A DNA stretch of 34,482 bases from Candidatus Hodarchaeota archaeon. Its GTDB lineage: Archaea > Asgardarchaeota > Heimdallarchaeia > Hodarchaeales > YT1-039. The DNA lies in the NCBI GenBank assembly GCA_016840025.1, contig JAEOTF010000371.1:1-34482 (forward strand), given 5' to 3'. Under the pieces are notes generated by a model. That model saw only the letters and a list, made by a program, of their open reading frames with translations. It was not told the DNA's origin and made no database searches. Shown one piece after another: positions 24,326 to 32,579 of this stretch (positions are counted from its first letter, which is position 1; every line of letters starts with the position of its first letter). Position numbers and translations under genes: made by a program.

Positions 24326-24712
24326 ATGTCATCATTTAATCTTGATAACTTCTTGGATTATATCACAGAAAAAGCGAAAAAGGACGCCGAAATTATTGGT
24401 GTGATTCTATTCGGAAGCTATCTTAGAGGAAACTCTTTCAATGATGTAGATATTGTCTTAGTAGGGAAAAGTGAGTTAACAAAGGACACTATGTATCAAA
24501 AACGTATTAATTATATGAAAGAGCTTCCTATGAAATTTGATGTTCAAATCTTTCAATTATTACCTCTTCGCTTAAGAAAAGAGGTCTTATCTGGGCAAGT
24601 GCTATATGATACATGTGAACTTTATGACTTGGCTTATGAGACAATCAAAGAATATGACCATTTTAAAAAATACCTTGATGATTATGTTCGAGGTGTCATC
24701 ACTGAGAGTTGA
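24326..24712 (+). CDS. mntA: MNT nucleotidyltransferase (MntA-like antitoxin)
   Basis: 128 aa. IIGVILFGSYLRGNSFNDVD gives GS and DxD of the minimal nucleotidyltransferase, followed by FDVQIFQLLPLRLRKEVLSG and VLYDTCELYDLAYETIKEY, the longer MntA-type C-terminus. Expected to AMPylate the HEPN partner at a Tyr in its R....H.Y motif. It overlaps the HEPN gene by 20-29 bp. Of the three MNT/HEPN pairs in the window, this is the only one with both genes intact. Confidence 0.85.
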   Translation: MSSFNLDNFLDYITEKAKKDAEIIGVILFGSYLRGNSFNDVDIVLVGKSELTKDTMYQKRINYMKELPMKFDVQIFQLLPLRLRKEVLSGQVLYDTCELYDLAYETIKEYDHFKKYLDDYVRGVITES

Positions 24713-25139
24713 TATAATTATTCAGAAATTAGAGCAGATTTTTGAGAATATATCTCTAATTCGTAACAATTTACCTGATAATTACTCAGAATTTGAAAGC
24801 CTTGGATTAGTCAAAGATGGGATCTATAAGAGATTAGAATATAGTATTGAACTAGTGATCGAAATTTGTTCAATTATTAATGCTGACTTAAAATTAGGAT
24901 TACCAAATGGTGAAAGTGAAATCATTAGTAACCTTGTTAATAAAAAAATTATAAATTCGGATTTGGAAGATACTATCAGAGGAATGAAAGGCTTTAGAAA
25001 TATCCTCGTCCACCGTTATGGGAAAATCGATGATCAAATCTCTTATAGCTTACTAAAACAGCATTTAGATGATTTTGAAACATTCCGTATTGAGATTCTC
25101 AATTATTTAAAAAAGAATGAGCAAAACAATAATAAGTAA
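24684..25139 (+). CDS. hepT: HEPN ribonuclease toxin (HepT-like)
   Basis: 151 aa from ATG 24684; GTG 24693 is an alternative. Four-helix HEPN protein: IIIQKLEQIFENISLIRNNL, KRLEYSIELVIEICSIINAD and GMKGFRNILVHRYGKIDD, where RNILVHRY is the exact R-x4-H-x-Y active site and AMPylation site. Overlap with the preceding MNT gene makes the two translationally coupled. The HEPN acts as an RNase on host or phage RNA when freed from its antitoxin. Confidence 0.85.
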   Translation: MFEVSSLRVDIIIQKLEQIFENISLIRNNLPDNYSEFESLGLVKDGIYKRLEYSIELVIEICSIINADLKLGLPNGESEIISNLVNKKIINSDLEDTIRGMKGFRNILVHRYGKIDDQISYSLLKQHLDDFETFRIEILNYLKKNEQNNNK

Positions 25140-25177
25140 ATAAGAGAAATCACTAGAATAAGTTGAGTGGATTTCTT

Positions 25178-25368
25178 TTGGATAAACAGAGTAAAAATAA
25201 GATTCGATTAGAAATTAAATCATTAAGACGAAAATAAGTAATTAAATCGGCTCTCCAGGCAAAAAATTCACTAATGAACAGCTACTTGAGCAAGGATTTC
25301 AGTTAATTGAGTTTACACTAAAAGGATTCGAGGAAACAAGTAAGCGAGATATAAAAGTAAATCAATAA
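25178..25368 (+). pseudogene. Frameshifted small gene relic
   Basis: A TTG-initiated frame (DKQSKNKIRLEIKSLRRK, TAA at 25235-25237) is followed in another frame by IGSPGKKFTNEQLLEQGF and FTLKGFEETSKRD to TAA 25366-25368. Both parts look protein-like, and together they would form one small protein broken by a frameshift. Family not recognised. Confidence 0.3.
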
Positions 25369-25437
25369 CTGATATTAGGATCTAATTATATTTAAAATAT
25401 TTTAGGAGATGAATAGACAAAGAGATGTGTAATCCAA

Positions 25438-25596
25438 ATGTCTGATCAAGTAAGATTTTCACAACTTTCTGAAACTCGGATCCAAGATATCTGTAGAGCT
25501 GCCTTATTGGCACGTCTAAAAACTAATGAAGAGATGTTTCTTGCCGGACTCGCTTGGATCGAGGAATGCTACCAAATTGCAGTGAATAATCAATAG
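25438..25596 (+). CDS. Small hypothetical (52 aa) upstream of AbiEii-like gene
   Basis: 52 residues: MSDQVRFSQLSETRIQDICR, ALLARLKTNEEMFLAGLAWI and EECYQIA, predicted all-helical. It ends 24 bp before the nucleotidyltransferase-like gene and could be its small partner. No clear ribosome site. Family not recognised. Confidence 0.45.
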   Translation: MSDQVRFSQLSETRIQDICRAALLARLKTNEEMFLAGLAWIEECYQIAVNNQ

Positions 25597-25619
25597 GGTC
25601 AATATAGGATGATAAGGAG

Positions 25620-26240
25620 ATGGAAAATTCACCAATTTCTTCTTCAGGAATTCAAAATATTATGAGAAATCTAACTAATTATTTGGAAGAGAAAAATATT
25701 GATTATGCAATTGTTGGTGGAATAGCAATCCTTTTTTATGGGCTTGTACGAAGTACACAGTATTTAGATATCATTGTTGATCAGAAAATGCTTGATATTT
25801 CCGATTTTGTCTCTTTTTTAACTAACAATGGTTTTCATATATCTGAGGAAGATTTACAGATCGCGTTGAATGAAAAGTCTCATTCTACAATTTTCTATAA
25901 AGACCTCCTGTTTCGTGTTGATTTGAAAGGAATATATTCTAATACTGAACAAGAAACTGTTAAAACTGCTCAGAAGAAGAAATTTGCTGAATTCGAGTTT
26001 AGATTGTGTTCTCCTGAAAGCTTAATCGTTCATAAATTAGTTTACGGGTCAGAACGAGATTTAGAAGATGCTTTAGCTATTTTCATTAGACTTAAAGAGA
26101 AATTTGATTTTTCAGAGTTAGAAAGATTTGCTATAATGCTTAATATGGAAAAACAATTAGAAGAGCTGATAAATATCTCGGAGAAATCTATTTTAGAGCA
26201 AAAAAAATGGATAAAAACCTATTTAGACATTGACATCTGA
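25620..26240 (+). CDS. AbiEii-like nucleotidyltransferase, degenerate site
   Basis: 206 aa. The fold is recognised from YAIVGGIAILFYGLVRSTQY, LDIIVD, and the late helix SPESLIVHKLVYGSERDLED, matching the AbiEii/DUF6036 nucleotidyltransferase group ('VGG.Av..hG..R.T.DiDi', 'Edl...Kl....Rd..D'). The first Asp of the DxD pair is Tyr (RSTQYLD), so the metal site is incomplete. AAGGAG abuts the ATG with no spacer, so the true start may be a later codon such as Met15. Members act as toxins or antitoxins in abortive infection and TA systems. The gene's end overlaps the opposing decarboxylase gene by 18 bp. Confidence 0.65.
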   Translation: MENSPISSSGIQNIMRNLTNYLEEKNIDYAIVGGIAILFYGLVRSTQYLDIIVDQKMLDISDFVSFLTNNGFHISEEDLQIALNEKSHSTIFYKDLLFRVDLKGIYSNTEQETVKTAQKKKFAEFEFRLCSPESLIVHKLVYGSERDLEDALAIFIRLKEKFDFSELERFAIMLNMEKQLEELINISEKSILEQKKWIKTYLDIDI

Positions 26241-27668
26241 TATTATCTCTTTACGTATCTCATTCAATAATTTAACTAAAATTAAGACGTCTTCTTTAGT
26301 TGTTCTATAATTTGTAATACATGCTCTGAGAACTGGTAATTCTCCCTTAAGTCGTGTAGTAGAAATCCAGGCATCTCCTGAAGCAATAACTCTTCGCGCA
26401 ACTTCCTCAATGTAATGTGTAGAACGCCCTTCTGGAGTCTTACGATCTACAAAGCAAACGATGGGTAATTTTGTTTTATTAATAACCTCCCATCCTGAAA
26501 ATTCGAGGCTATCTCTCAATAAATCTCCCATAACTACTTGATGTCGAATTAGTTCTTGATACCCTTTCCATCCTGCTACAGCAAACGATAAAAAAACCTT
26601 TAAGCCTATGAAGCGACGAGAACACTGAATTGAATGTTTATATGGATCAACAACATCAAAATGGTCAGTATCAGTTGGCAGATAATCCGCCGTAATACTA
26701 AAAGTACGATCTAAGATCTCTCGATGACGAGTAAGATAGATACCCGCTCCCATCGGAACCGAGAGCCATTTATGAGCATCAAAAGTAATTGAATCTGAGA
26801 GTTCAATACCGCTAAGTAAGTCATGATATTCGGGAACGAGGATTACCGCGCCACCCCAAGCAGCGTCCATATGGAACCACAACTTTTCCTGAGAAGCAAC
26901 CTCAGCAATTTGTGGAATAGGATCTATTATACCTGCATTAGTTGTTCCTGCAGTCGCAACAACAAAGAATGGTGCAAAGTTTGCCGCTCTATCTTTTTGA
27001 ATTTGTTCAATTAGCAATTTCACATTTATTTGTAGATTATCATCAACAGGGATTTGCCTTACTGCATCTGTGCCTAGTCCACAAGCTCGCGCTGCTCTTA
27101 TGAAAGAATGATGACTCTCTGTTGATACATATAACGTAGGTTGTCTTTCTAACCCCCGTACACCTTTTTTTGCAAATTCAGGGAACTTATGGGTTAATGC
27201 AGTCAATATTGCTGTTCGATTTGCTTCTGCTCCACCGGTAGCAAATGTTCCATCAATTTCATCCGGATTAAATCCAAAAGATTGTCCAAAAGTGTGGATT
27301 AGATATCGCTCAACTTCAACTGCAAACGGGCTATGAGCCCATGAGGCCAATTGAGGGTTAAATGTGGCGACTAATGCATCAGCTGCGATACTCATTGGGG
27401 TTGGAGCAGGGTTAAAAAGTCCAAAATAGCGAGGATGAGATACATGGACTTGGTAGAGTGATAGACCTTGTACCACAAAATTTACAGCTTCGATTGGACT
27501 AAGAGGTTGTGAGAATTTTATTAATTCTAATAGAGAGCGAATTCTCTCAGGATTTAATTCTGGAGAGACAGAAACCTGATGTACATTTGTTATATAGGAT
27601 TCAACTGTTTCAACAACATGCTCCCACAATGAGTTGCGATTTCTTTCATCTAAATCGAATGTTTTCAA
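26223..27668 (-). CDS. PLP-dependent group II amino-acid decarboxylase
   Basis: 481 aa from TTG 27668, preceded by GGGATGA and 7 bp after the GNAT stop; a GTG at 27743 would give 506 aa overlapping that gene. Type I PLP fold of the aromatic-amino-acid/glutamate decarboxylase group: HPRYFGLFNPAPT, TGGAEANRTAIL, STESHHSFIRAARACG (stacking His), FHMDAAWGG (Asp to the pyridine N), and the Schiff-base Lys in TFDAHKW (residue 300 from the TTG). The HHS and WGG segments resemble aromatic-L-amino-acid decarboxylases, but substrate specificity cannot be fixed by eye. Product would be a biogenic amine and CO2. Confidence 0.88.
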   Translation of the reverse strand: MKTFDLDERNRNSLWEHVVETVESYITNVHQVSVSPELNPERIRSLLELIKFSQPLSPIEAVNFVVQGLSLYQVHVSHPRYFGLFNPAPTPMSIAADALVATFNPQLASWAHSPFAVEVERYLIHTFGQSFGFNPDEIDGTFATGGAEANRTAILTALTHKFPEFAKKGVRGLERQPTLYVSTESHHSFIRAARACGLGTDAVRQIPVDDNLQINVKLLIEQIQKDRAANFAPFFVVATAGTTNAGIIDPIPQIAEVASQEKLWFHMDAAWGGAVILVPEYHDLLSGIELSDSITFDAHKWLSVPMGAGIYLTRHREILDRTFSITADYLPTDTDHFDVVDPYKHSIQCSRRFIGLKVFLSFAVAGWKGYQELIRHQVVMGDLLRDSLEFSGWEVINKTKLPIVCFVDRKTPEGRSTHYIEEVARRVIASGDAWISTTRLKGELPVLRACITNYRTTKEDVLILVKLLNEIRKEIISDVNV

Positions 27669-27675
27669 TATAAAA

Positions 27676-28548
27676 TCATCCCTTCTCAGGTGATCCGATC
27701 CCATAAATACCACGAACATCTTCTGAAGTATGTTCTTTACCACGAACCATTCTCATACTACTTGATTTTTGCATAAATCCATTACCTTCCAAAATTGAAA
27801 CTGCTTTTTCATTCCCACCAGGCACTCCGACCCAAATGAGATTCTTGTGACCTTTACTCATAACTTTCTTTAGTAGTTCTTCCGAAATTCCTTCACAATC
27901 AGGATTACAAATCCAAGGACCAATTTTATACATTTTCATGGATTTGCGAGCCATTATAAAACCTAAGAGACGATTATTCTCGCGATAAAGGAAGCATAAA
28001 TCTGGAGAAGCGTTATAAAGACTATTCAGAACATGTGTGCGTTGCAATCCAGAATATTGTAGGTCCAAGGATACCACATCTGATAAATCGCGCATTTTCA
28101 TCCTTATGACCCCACTATCAGATTTTTTTCTTCCAGTTCCATTGAAACGGAGAGAGGGGAATGCTTCTTGAAAACCAAGTCTTTTATACAGTGGTATTGC
28201 TTTTGCAACAGCATCTAATTTGATTGTTTCAACACCACAATTATCAAGATACTGTATTGCATGTTCCATCAATGCTGTGCCTATACCATAACCCCGATAG
28301 GGAGGAAGAATAATCAATGTACCCAACGAAGCGATTTTTCCGTATCGTGTAATTGTGGTTATACCGATTTTCTGACTGCTTTTTTCAGCAAGAAAGCATC
28401 CTTCTGGTTCGTAATGAAGTAGTCGTTTGAAATCTTCTCTTGTATACCCCCAATCCTCGGTTTCAGTAGCAAGATGATAACCAAATTCAATATCTTCTTG
28501 TGTCATGACACGAATACTAAGTGCTTGTTGATCTAGCATTTTTATCAT
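27676..28548 (-). CDS. Two-domain GNAT acetyltransferase
   Basis: 290 aa. N-terminal GNAT domain: IRVMTQEDIEFGYHLATETE, LIILPPYRGYGIGTALMEHA (acetyl-CoA-binding motif A, R/Q-x-x-G-x-G/A), AIPLYKRLGFQEAF. A second, GNAT-like domain (about 155-270) ends in KAVSILEGNGFMQKSSSMRM, as in the DUF/Acetyltransf_18 C-terminal half. It is encoded just ahead of the PLP decarboxylase with a 7-bp gap, so the two may be one operon: a decarboxylase making an amine and an acetyltransferase acting on it. That pathway is inference. Confidence 0.82.
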   Translation of the reverse strand: MIKMLDQQALSIRVMTQEDIEFGYHLATETEDWGYTREDFKRLLHYEPEGCFLAEKSSQKIGITTITRYGKIASLGTLIILPPYRGYGIGTALMEHAIQYLDNCGVETIKLDAVAKAIPLYKRLGFQEAFPSLRFNGTGRKKSDSGVIRMKMRDLSDVVSLDLQYSGLQRTHVLNSLYNASPDLCFLYRENNRLLGFIMARKSMKMYKIGPWICNPDCEGISEELLKKVMSKGHKNLIWVGVPGGNEKAVSILEGNGFMQKSSSMRMVRGKEHTSEDVRGIYGIGSPEKG

Positions 28549-28695
28549 CAAAGAAAGGATCTTATATAATTTATAGGATTAAGGATCATTCAGCTCTTTT
28601 TCCCAATTTAAACCATAAAATCATCTGAAATGGTGTTAGTTAAAAGTCTTCACAAGTTCGATGTGATAAAGAGAACGATTAATAATGTTTTGCCT

Positions 28696-29400
28696 TTAGA
28701 TTTTCATTTTAAAGAGGGCGACACATGTTTGGCATATATAACGACTTATTCTATACTCCTCATCAACATCCTTTGGCTCTGTGAATAATTTCTTTAAATC
28801 ACTGCGTGTTTCAGAAGGAAATAGATTAATCCACTTTAGCCTCGTCAATGGAATGTAGGTATGAAAAGACTCATCATCAACTCTATCAATTAGATAGAAA
28901 TAACAGTTACAAAGCGTGCATTGTCCGATCAATAATGTATCCAATAAGCGTAACATTTCTGCATGATTTGGTACACTCAATGGGGCTTCTACTACTACCA
29001 AAAATGACGGTTTTGCACGCCCACCAATTTTTATTAGTCCAATTCCCAATACTCGGGCCCAATGTTTGTCTTCGGTAGTTATTCTTGCTGTGGTCGCAAA
29101 ATATGCTTTGTGCACGAAGATTTTATATCCTGCAGCTTGAGTTAAATCCTTATACGTTATTCTATCTTTATCCTTGACTTCGACCCCTATGATTTCTATT
29201 TCATCGGATAACACTTTTTCATGTGCCCCAATGTTTTTTACTCCAATCACATCTAGACAACATTTCTGGGATGGCCCTCTATTTTTATACCAAACTTCTT
29301 TCCCAGCTGTAGTGTAATCATTGCCAATAGAATAGCCATATTTATCTTCTAGCCATTCAAGAAGTGGATCATAAAGATTAGATTCTTTGTTTCCAATCAA
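28696..29400 (-). CDS. PD-(D/E)XK nuclease-like protein with Cys motifs
   Basis: 234 aa from TTG 29400 with a strong AAGGAGGT upstream. LDVIGV (about 49-54) and EIIGVEVKDKDR give D...ExK, followed by DLTQAAGYK, typical of PD-(D/E)XK restriction-like domains; AYFATTARI and ARVLGIGLIKIG are the trailing strands. The C-terminal third has two CxxC pairs (CTLC near 160 and CQTC near 224), a likely zinc site. It resembles stand-alone restriction endonuclease-like proteins without a methylase nearby. Cleavage activity is not proven. Confidence 0.55.
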   Translation of the reverse strand: MIGNKESNLYDPLLEWLEDKYGYSIGNDYTTAGKEVWYKNRGPSQKCCLDVIGVKNIGAHEKVLSDEIEIIGVEVKDKDRITYKDLTQAAGYKIFVHKAYFATTARITTEDKHWARVLGIGLIKIGGRAKPSFLVVVEAPLSVPNHAEMLRLLDTLLIGQCTLCNCYFYLIDRVDDESFHTYIPLTRLKWINLFPSETRSDLKKLFTEPKDVDEEYRISRYICQTCVALFKMKI

Positions 29401-29989
29401 GTTTTCTTAACCTCCTTCTCTACACTCCTTCAGATTAGAAGTATTGAGTGGATCTAAGTAAAAATTAGAATTATGTACTTCTATTAATATGCTTCCAGTA
29501 AGATTATAAAGATTAATCTGCTAATTATTCCACCTATTTTATACTTCTTATCATAATTTTACCTCGTAAAACCTAGATCAGACGAAAAGAAATCAATAGA
29601 CTGAGATGCATGAGAGAATAAGGCAATTATATAGTGAATAAGGAAGAATTCTTATATTAAATCTCTGATTTCAAGAAGTTCAGGTGTTTAATAGGATCTT
29701 ATCCATTATGTAAAACAGAAGTCTTTCAACTTCTCATTGATTAGTTTAATATAATTTGAAACACCGAATAAGCCGATTTAAAATTAAATGTAACATCTAT
29801 CACACTTCTTCAAAGCGATAGTTACATTTTGGGGTGAGTCTATCAATAATGTGAAAAAAATTCACAAGAAGTAGAACGCGCGCAGCCAATTATAATTCGC
29901 GCAATTTACCTTTTTTGGGATTTATTTTAATAAAAGAGAGATTACTAACTATACAGACAATAAGATGGAACATGCAGAAAGAATAGGAA
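29401..29989. other. Intergenic with hairpin and RING-gene relic
   Basis: No full gene. The plus-strand frame 29679-29744 ends YPLCKTEVFQLLID then TAG and matches the 3' end of the next gene (CPLCKTKTLSSSY, 30615-30646) at the DNA level too, so it is the remnant of a duplicate copy. A 9-bp inverted repeat AAATGTAAC (29786-29794) / GTTACATTT (29821-29829) with an inner TATC/GATA pairing lies between the relic and the RING gene and may be a terminator or operator. Confidence 0.5.
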
Positions 29990-30646
29990 GTGAGTTCAGT
30001 GGACATGAAAAATACGAACTTCTTTGAAGTTAAAAAAGGAAGAAAAGAGGAAAATCTGACTAGCAATCGTAAGATCCCACATATACTTTTCCCAAGAGAA
30101 AAATTTGAGTGTGCTGTTTGCGATAGGGTAATTAGTCTTGGTAGGTTTAGGAGGGGTTCGATATATTGTTCTTTCAAATGTGGATTGAAAGAATGGTGGG
30201 TGATATACTGCTTATTAACGTTACCAGTAGCAGTTTTTCTTTCATGGTATTTCTACAGCGTGTTTGAGGTTTTAGGTAGGGGACTTGGCGCTTTAAGCGA
30301 GGTGTTTAACGCTTTAGGCTGCATGTGCGGTATTTTTGTATATAATATTGCATGGGTTATTCTGCATCGATATATTCATGCAGAGGTGACAGAAACCTCA
30401 TGCCAGACACTCTGTCCTTGGTGTGGGGGTATTCTAGCGGAAAGAAGAAGTCTTATCGGTGATAAGTGTCCAGAATGTTCGCAAAACGTACAGTGTTCTG
30501 TTTGTCGACTTCCTATGGTTAAAAGCGAGGAAATTTTACAGTGTGATAACGGACATGCAGCTCATAAACAGCATCTTCTAGAATGGCTTAAAATTAGGGC
30601 ATCCTGTCCACTATGTAAAACAAAAACTCTTTCAAGCTCTTATTAA
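29990..30646 (+). CDS. Membrane RING-finger protein
   Basis: 218 aa from GTG 29990 (ATG 30005 is the likelier start, ten bases after AGGAAG). Zinc centres: CAVC...C..KC (41-64), CPWC...CPEC (142-163) and a C-terminal RING: C169-x2-C172-x12-C185-x3-H189-x2-H192-x2-H195-x10-C206-x2-C209, fitting the RING spacing, with HLLEWL and CPLC as in RING-H2 fingers ('HxxCIxxWL....CPLC'). The sixth ligand is His in place of Cys. Two membrane helices at about 69-92 and 108-126. RING domains recruit ubiquitin-conjugating enzymes; Asgard archaea have ubiquitin-like systems with small RING proteins. No E1, E2 or ubiquitin gene is in the window. Topology suggests the zinc domains face the cytoplasm. Confidence 0.75.
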   Translation: MSSVDMKNTNFFEVKKGRKEENLTSNRKIPHILFPREKFECAVCDRVISLGRFRRGSIYCSFKCGLKEWWVIYCLLTLPVAVFLSWYFYSVFEVLGRGLGALSEVFNALGCMCGIFVYNIAWVILHRYIHAEVTETSCQTLCPWCGGILAERRSLIGDKCPECSQNVQCSVCRLPMVKSEEILQCDNGHAAHKQHLLEWLKIRASCPLCKTKTLSSSY

Positions 30647-30671
30647 TCAAATAATACAATTTTAAAAATTA

Positions 30672-31976
30672 TCAAATAAATCCTAGAATGGCTAACAGTG
30701 TGAGATAGATCCCACCAATAATTAACAAGAAGATAGAGATGGGAGCAAGTCGTTTGATGGTATAACCAAAGGATAAGGGTTTTCCTTCTTTAGATAATAT
30801 GGTTAATGCTAACACTGAGGCTGCTGACCCAAATGGTGTGAGTCCCCCTCCGAAAGCTCCCGCAAAGACCAACATAAACCATAGGTATTGTGGATGTTTA
30901 CCAAAATCTTCGTGTGCATAGATTTTTTCAATAACCGGGATTAACGCCGCTGTCACAGGGATGTTATCTAAGATCCCTGTCAGTCCTCCTCCCAGTAAGA
31001 GAATAAGAAAACCTGTAATAAAAAGATCTCCTCCTGCAATTTCTTCTAATATAACAGCAACTTCTTCCAAAACACCTGTTTGCTCTAATGTCCCAACAAG
31101 AATGAAAAGTCCTCCAAAAAAGAATAGTGTATCCATGTTAAGCCTTTCCATAAGTGACTCCTCATCCGGACGTAGAACTATTATTGCTAATATTGCTCCG
31201 AAAATAGCTATTACACCAATTGGTACATTCAAAGGTTGAGAGAGAACAAAACCAACAACAGTTATTCCTAATACTACTCCAGCCAAATAGAACTTTTTTT
31301 GATTTTCCACTACAGACCATTCATCCAATGATCGGATCATACGGGCATCAATTGGAGTGTAACTTTGCGGAATCTTTTCTGCGGGAAATACCTTTCGGAG
31401 ATAAACAATGATGATAGGAATTGATATGAAGAGGAAAGGCACACTAACGATTAGAAAATCAATAAACCCTATCCCTGCTTCTGCCCCTACCATGATTGCA
31501 GGTAACGAAGAGACCAAAGTAGTCATACCTGCAATTTCAGTGCCCATAACTGCGGAAAGAATGAAAGGCACTGGGTCATAATCCAATCCCTTGGATACAG
31601 TGAGGATCATTGAGCTAACTAAGAGCATTGCGGTAACATTCGCCAGCACTGTGGAAAGAAAAAATGTAAGTACGAAAGTAAAAAGAAACAATAGCCACGG
31701 TTGTCCTTTGGACAGTTTCAACATACGAATAATTAGCCAATCGAACAAACCTGTTTCTGATGTCACTTCAATAAGCATAGTCATACCTAATACGACAGCG
31801 AGGACTTCCCACACTATATATTTAGAGGTGATATGATTCCATTCAAACTTAGCCAGTGATACACTAGCTAAAATTAAAGCAATAGCTGACGCAGTCAGGA
31901 CAATGGTTAGTTTTAAGTGTTCAAACTTAGCTACAAGGAGAAAAGTTACCAAGAAAATAAGTCCAAATAAGAACAT
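30672..31976 (-). CDS. ArsB/NhaD-superfamily transporter
   Basis: 434 aa with about eleven membrane helices. Ion-transporter superfamily signatures: WEVLAVVLGMTMLIEVTSET near 55, NVTAMLLVSSM near 113, GILDNIPVTAALIPV near 338 and GGGLTPFGSAASVLA near 379, the two NhaD/ArsB re-entrant motifs. Exports or exchanges Na+/H+, arsenite or a dicarboxylate; NhaD/P-like use is the best guess. An open frame continues upstream of ATG 31976 to about 32228 without any NTG start and encodes one more helix (TLIQVVIFVGFLGILW) that aligns with residues 13-29 of the paralog. The true start may be ATT 32138, nine bases after GGAG. Divergent from its paralog at 32580. Confidence 0.85.
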   Translation of the reverse strand: MFLFGLIFLVTFLLVAKFEHLKLTIVLTASAIALILASVSLAKFEWNHITSKYIVWEVLAVVLGMTMLIEVTSETGLFDWLIIRMLKLSKGQPWLLFLFTFVLTFFLSTVLANVTAMLLVSSMILTVSKGLDYDPVPFILSAVMGTEIAGMTTLVSSLPAIMVGAEAGIGFIDFLIVSVPFLFISIPIIIVYLRKVFPAEKIPQSYTPIDARMIRSLDEWSVVENQKKFYLAGVVLGITVVGFVLSQPLNVPIGVIAIFGAILAIIVLRPDEESLMERLNMDTLFFFGGLFILVGTLEQTGVLEEVAVILEEIAGGDLFITGFLILLLGGGLTGILDNIPVTAALIPVIEKIYAHEDFGKHPQYLWFMLVFAGAFGGGLTPFGSAASVLALTILSKEGKPLSFGYTIKRLAPISIFLLIIGGIYLTLLAILGFI

Positions 31977-32138
31977 TTTACCAGTATCGGGAGAATGCTC
32001 AAAAAGCTCTACAAATTGCCAAAGAATTCCTAAAAAGCCAACAAAAATGACGACTTGTATAAGAGTTAACCTCTCCCAAAAACGCCAATTTTCTCTTACT
32101 ACCTTCTTTATGCGCTTGATGCTTTTTACATGGATAAT

Positions 32139-32579
32139 TTGTCTTATCTCCTCATATGTTTGATTAATTGGCTCAAAGTATAAGGTAAAAATATCGAGGC
32201 TAAAAATTATTCGTATGGAGGTTTACTTAAAATAGGAATTCGAGATTAACAAGCTTAAATATCATAATTACTTGGATAACATAGCGAATTAATATCTAAT
32301 TGGCTTATTTAGGTTTTTTCTAAAAGACAAAATGGTTTTTTTAGTGGAGAAGAGAATTATAGCAAAAAAAGGGAATTTAATACCTCTCTTGTAGTAACTA
32401 AATCCCTTGATCTCTAGAAATCAAGAAAAAATAGTGTGTGATGATATTCAATATAGAATATAATTAATCCTAACAGCAAAAGATTCTTCTTTGATTTTCT
32501 GGGTAGTCTATTTATACTCTGAAAATTATCCTGCTTAGGTGATAAGACAATAGAATCACAAAATCCAAAGCTATTAGCA
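32139..32579. other. Divergent intergenic between transporter paralogs
   Basis: Promoters for both transporter genes. Near 32406-32425 a perfect small hairpin CTTGAT-loop-ATCAAG follows a broken GGG..ATTTA / TAAAT..CCC stem; its function is unknown. No RNA gene was recognised. Confidence 0.3.
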
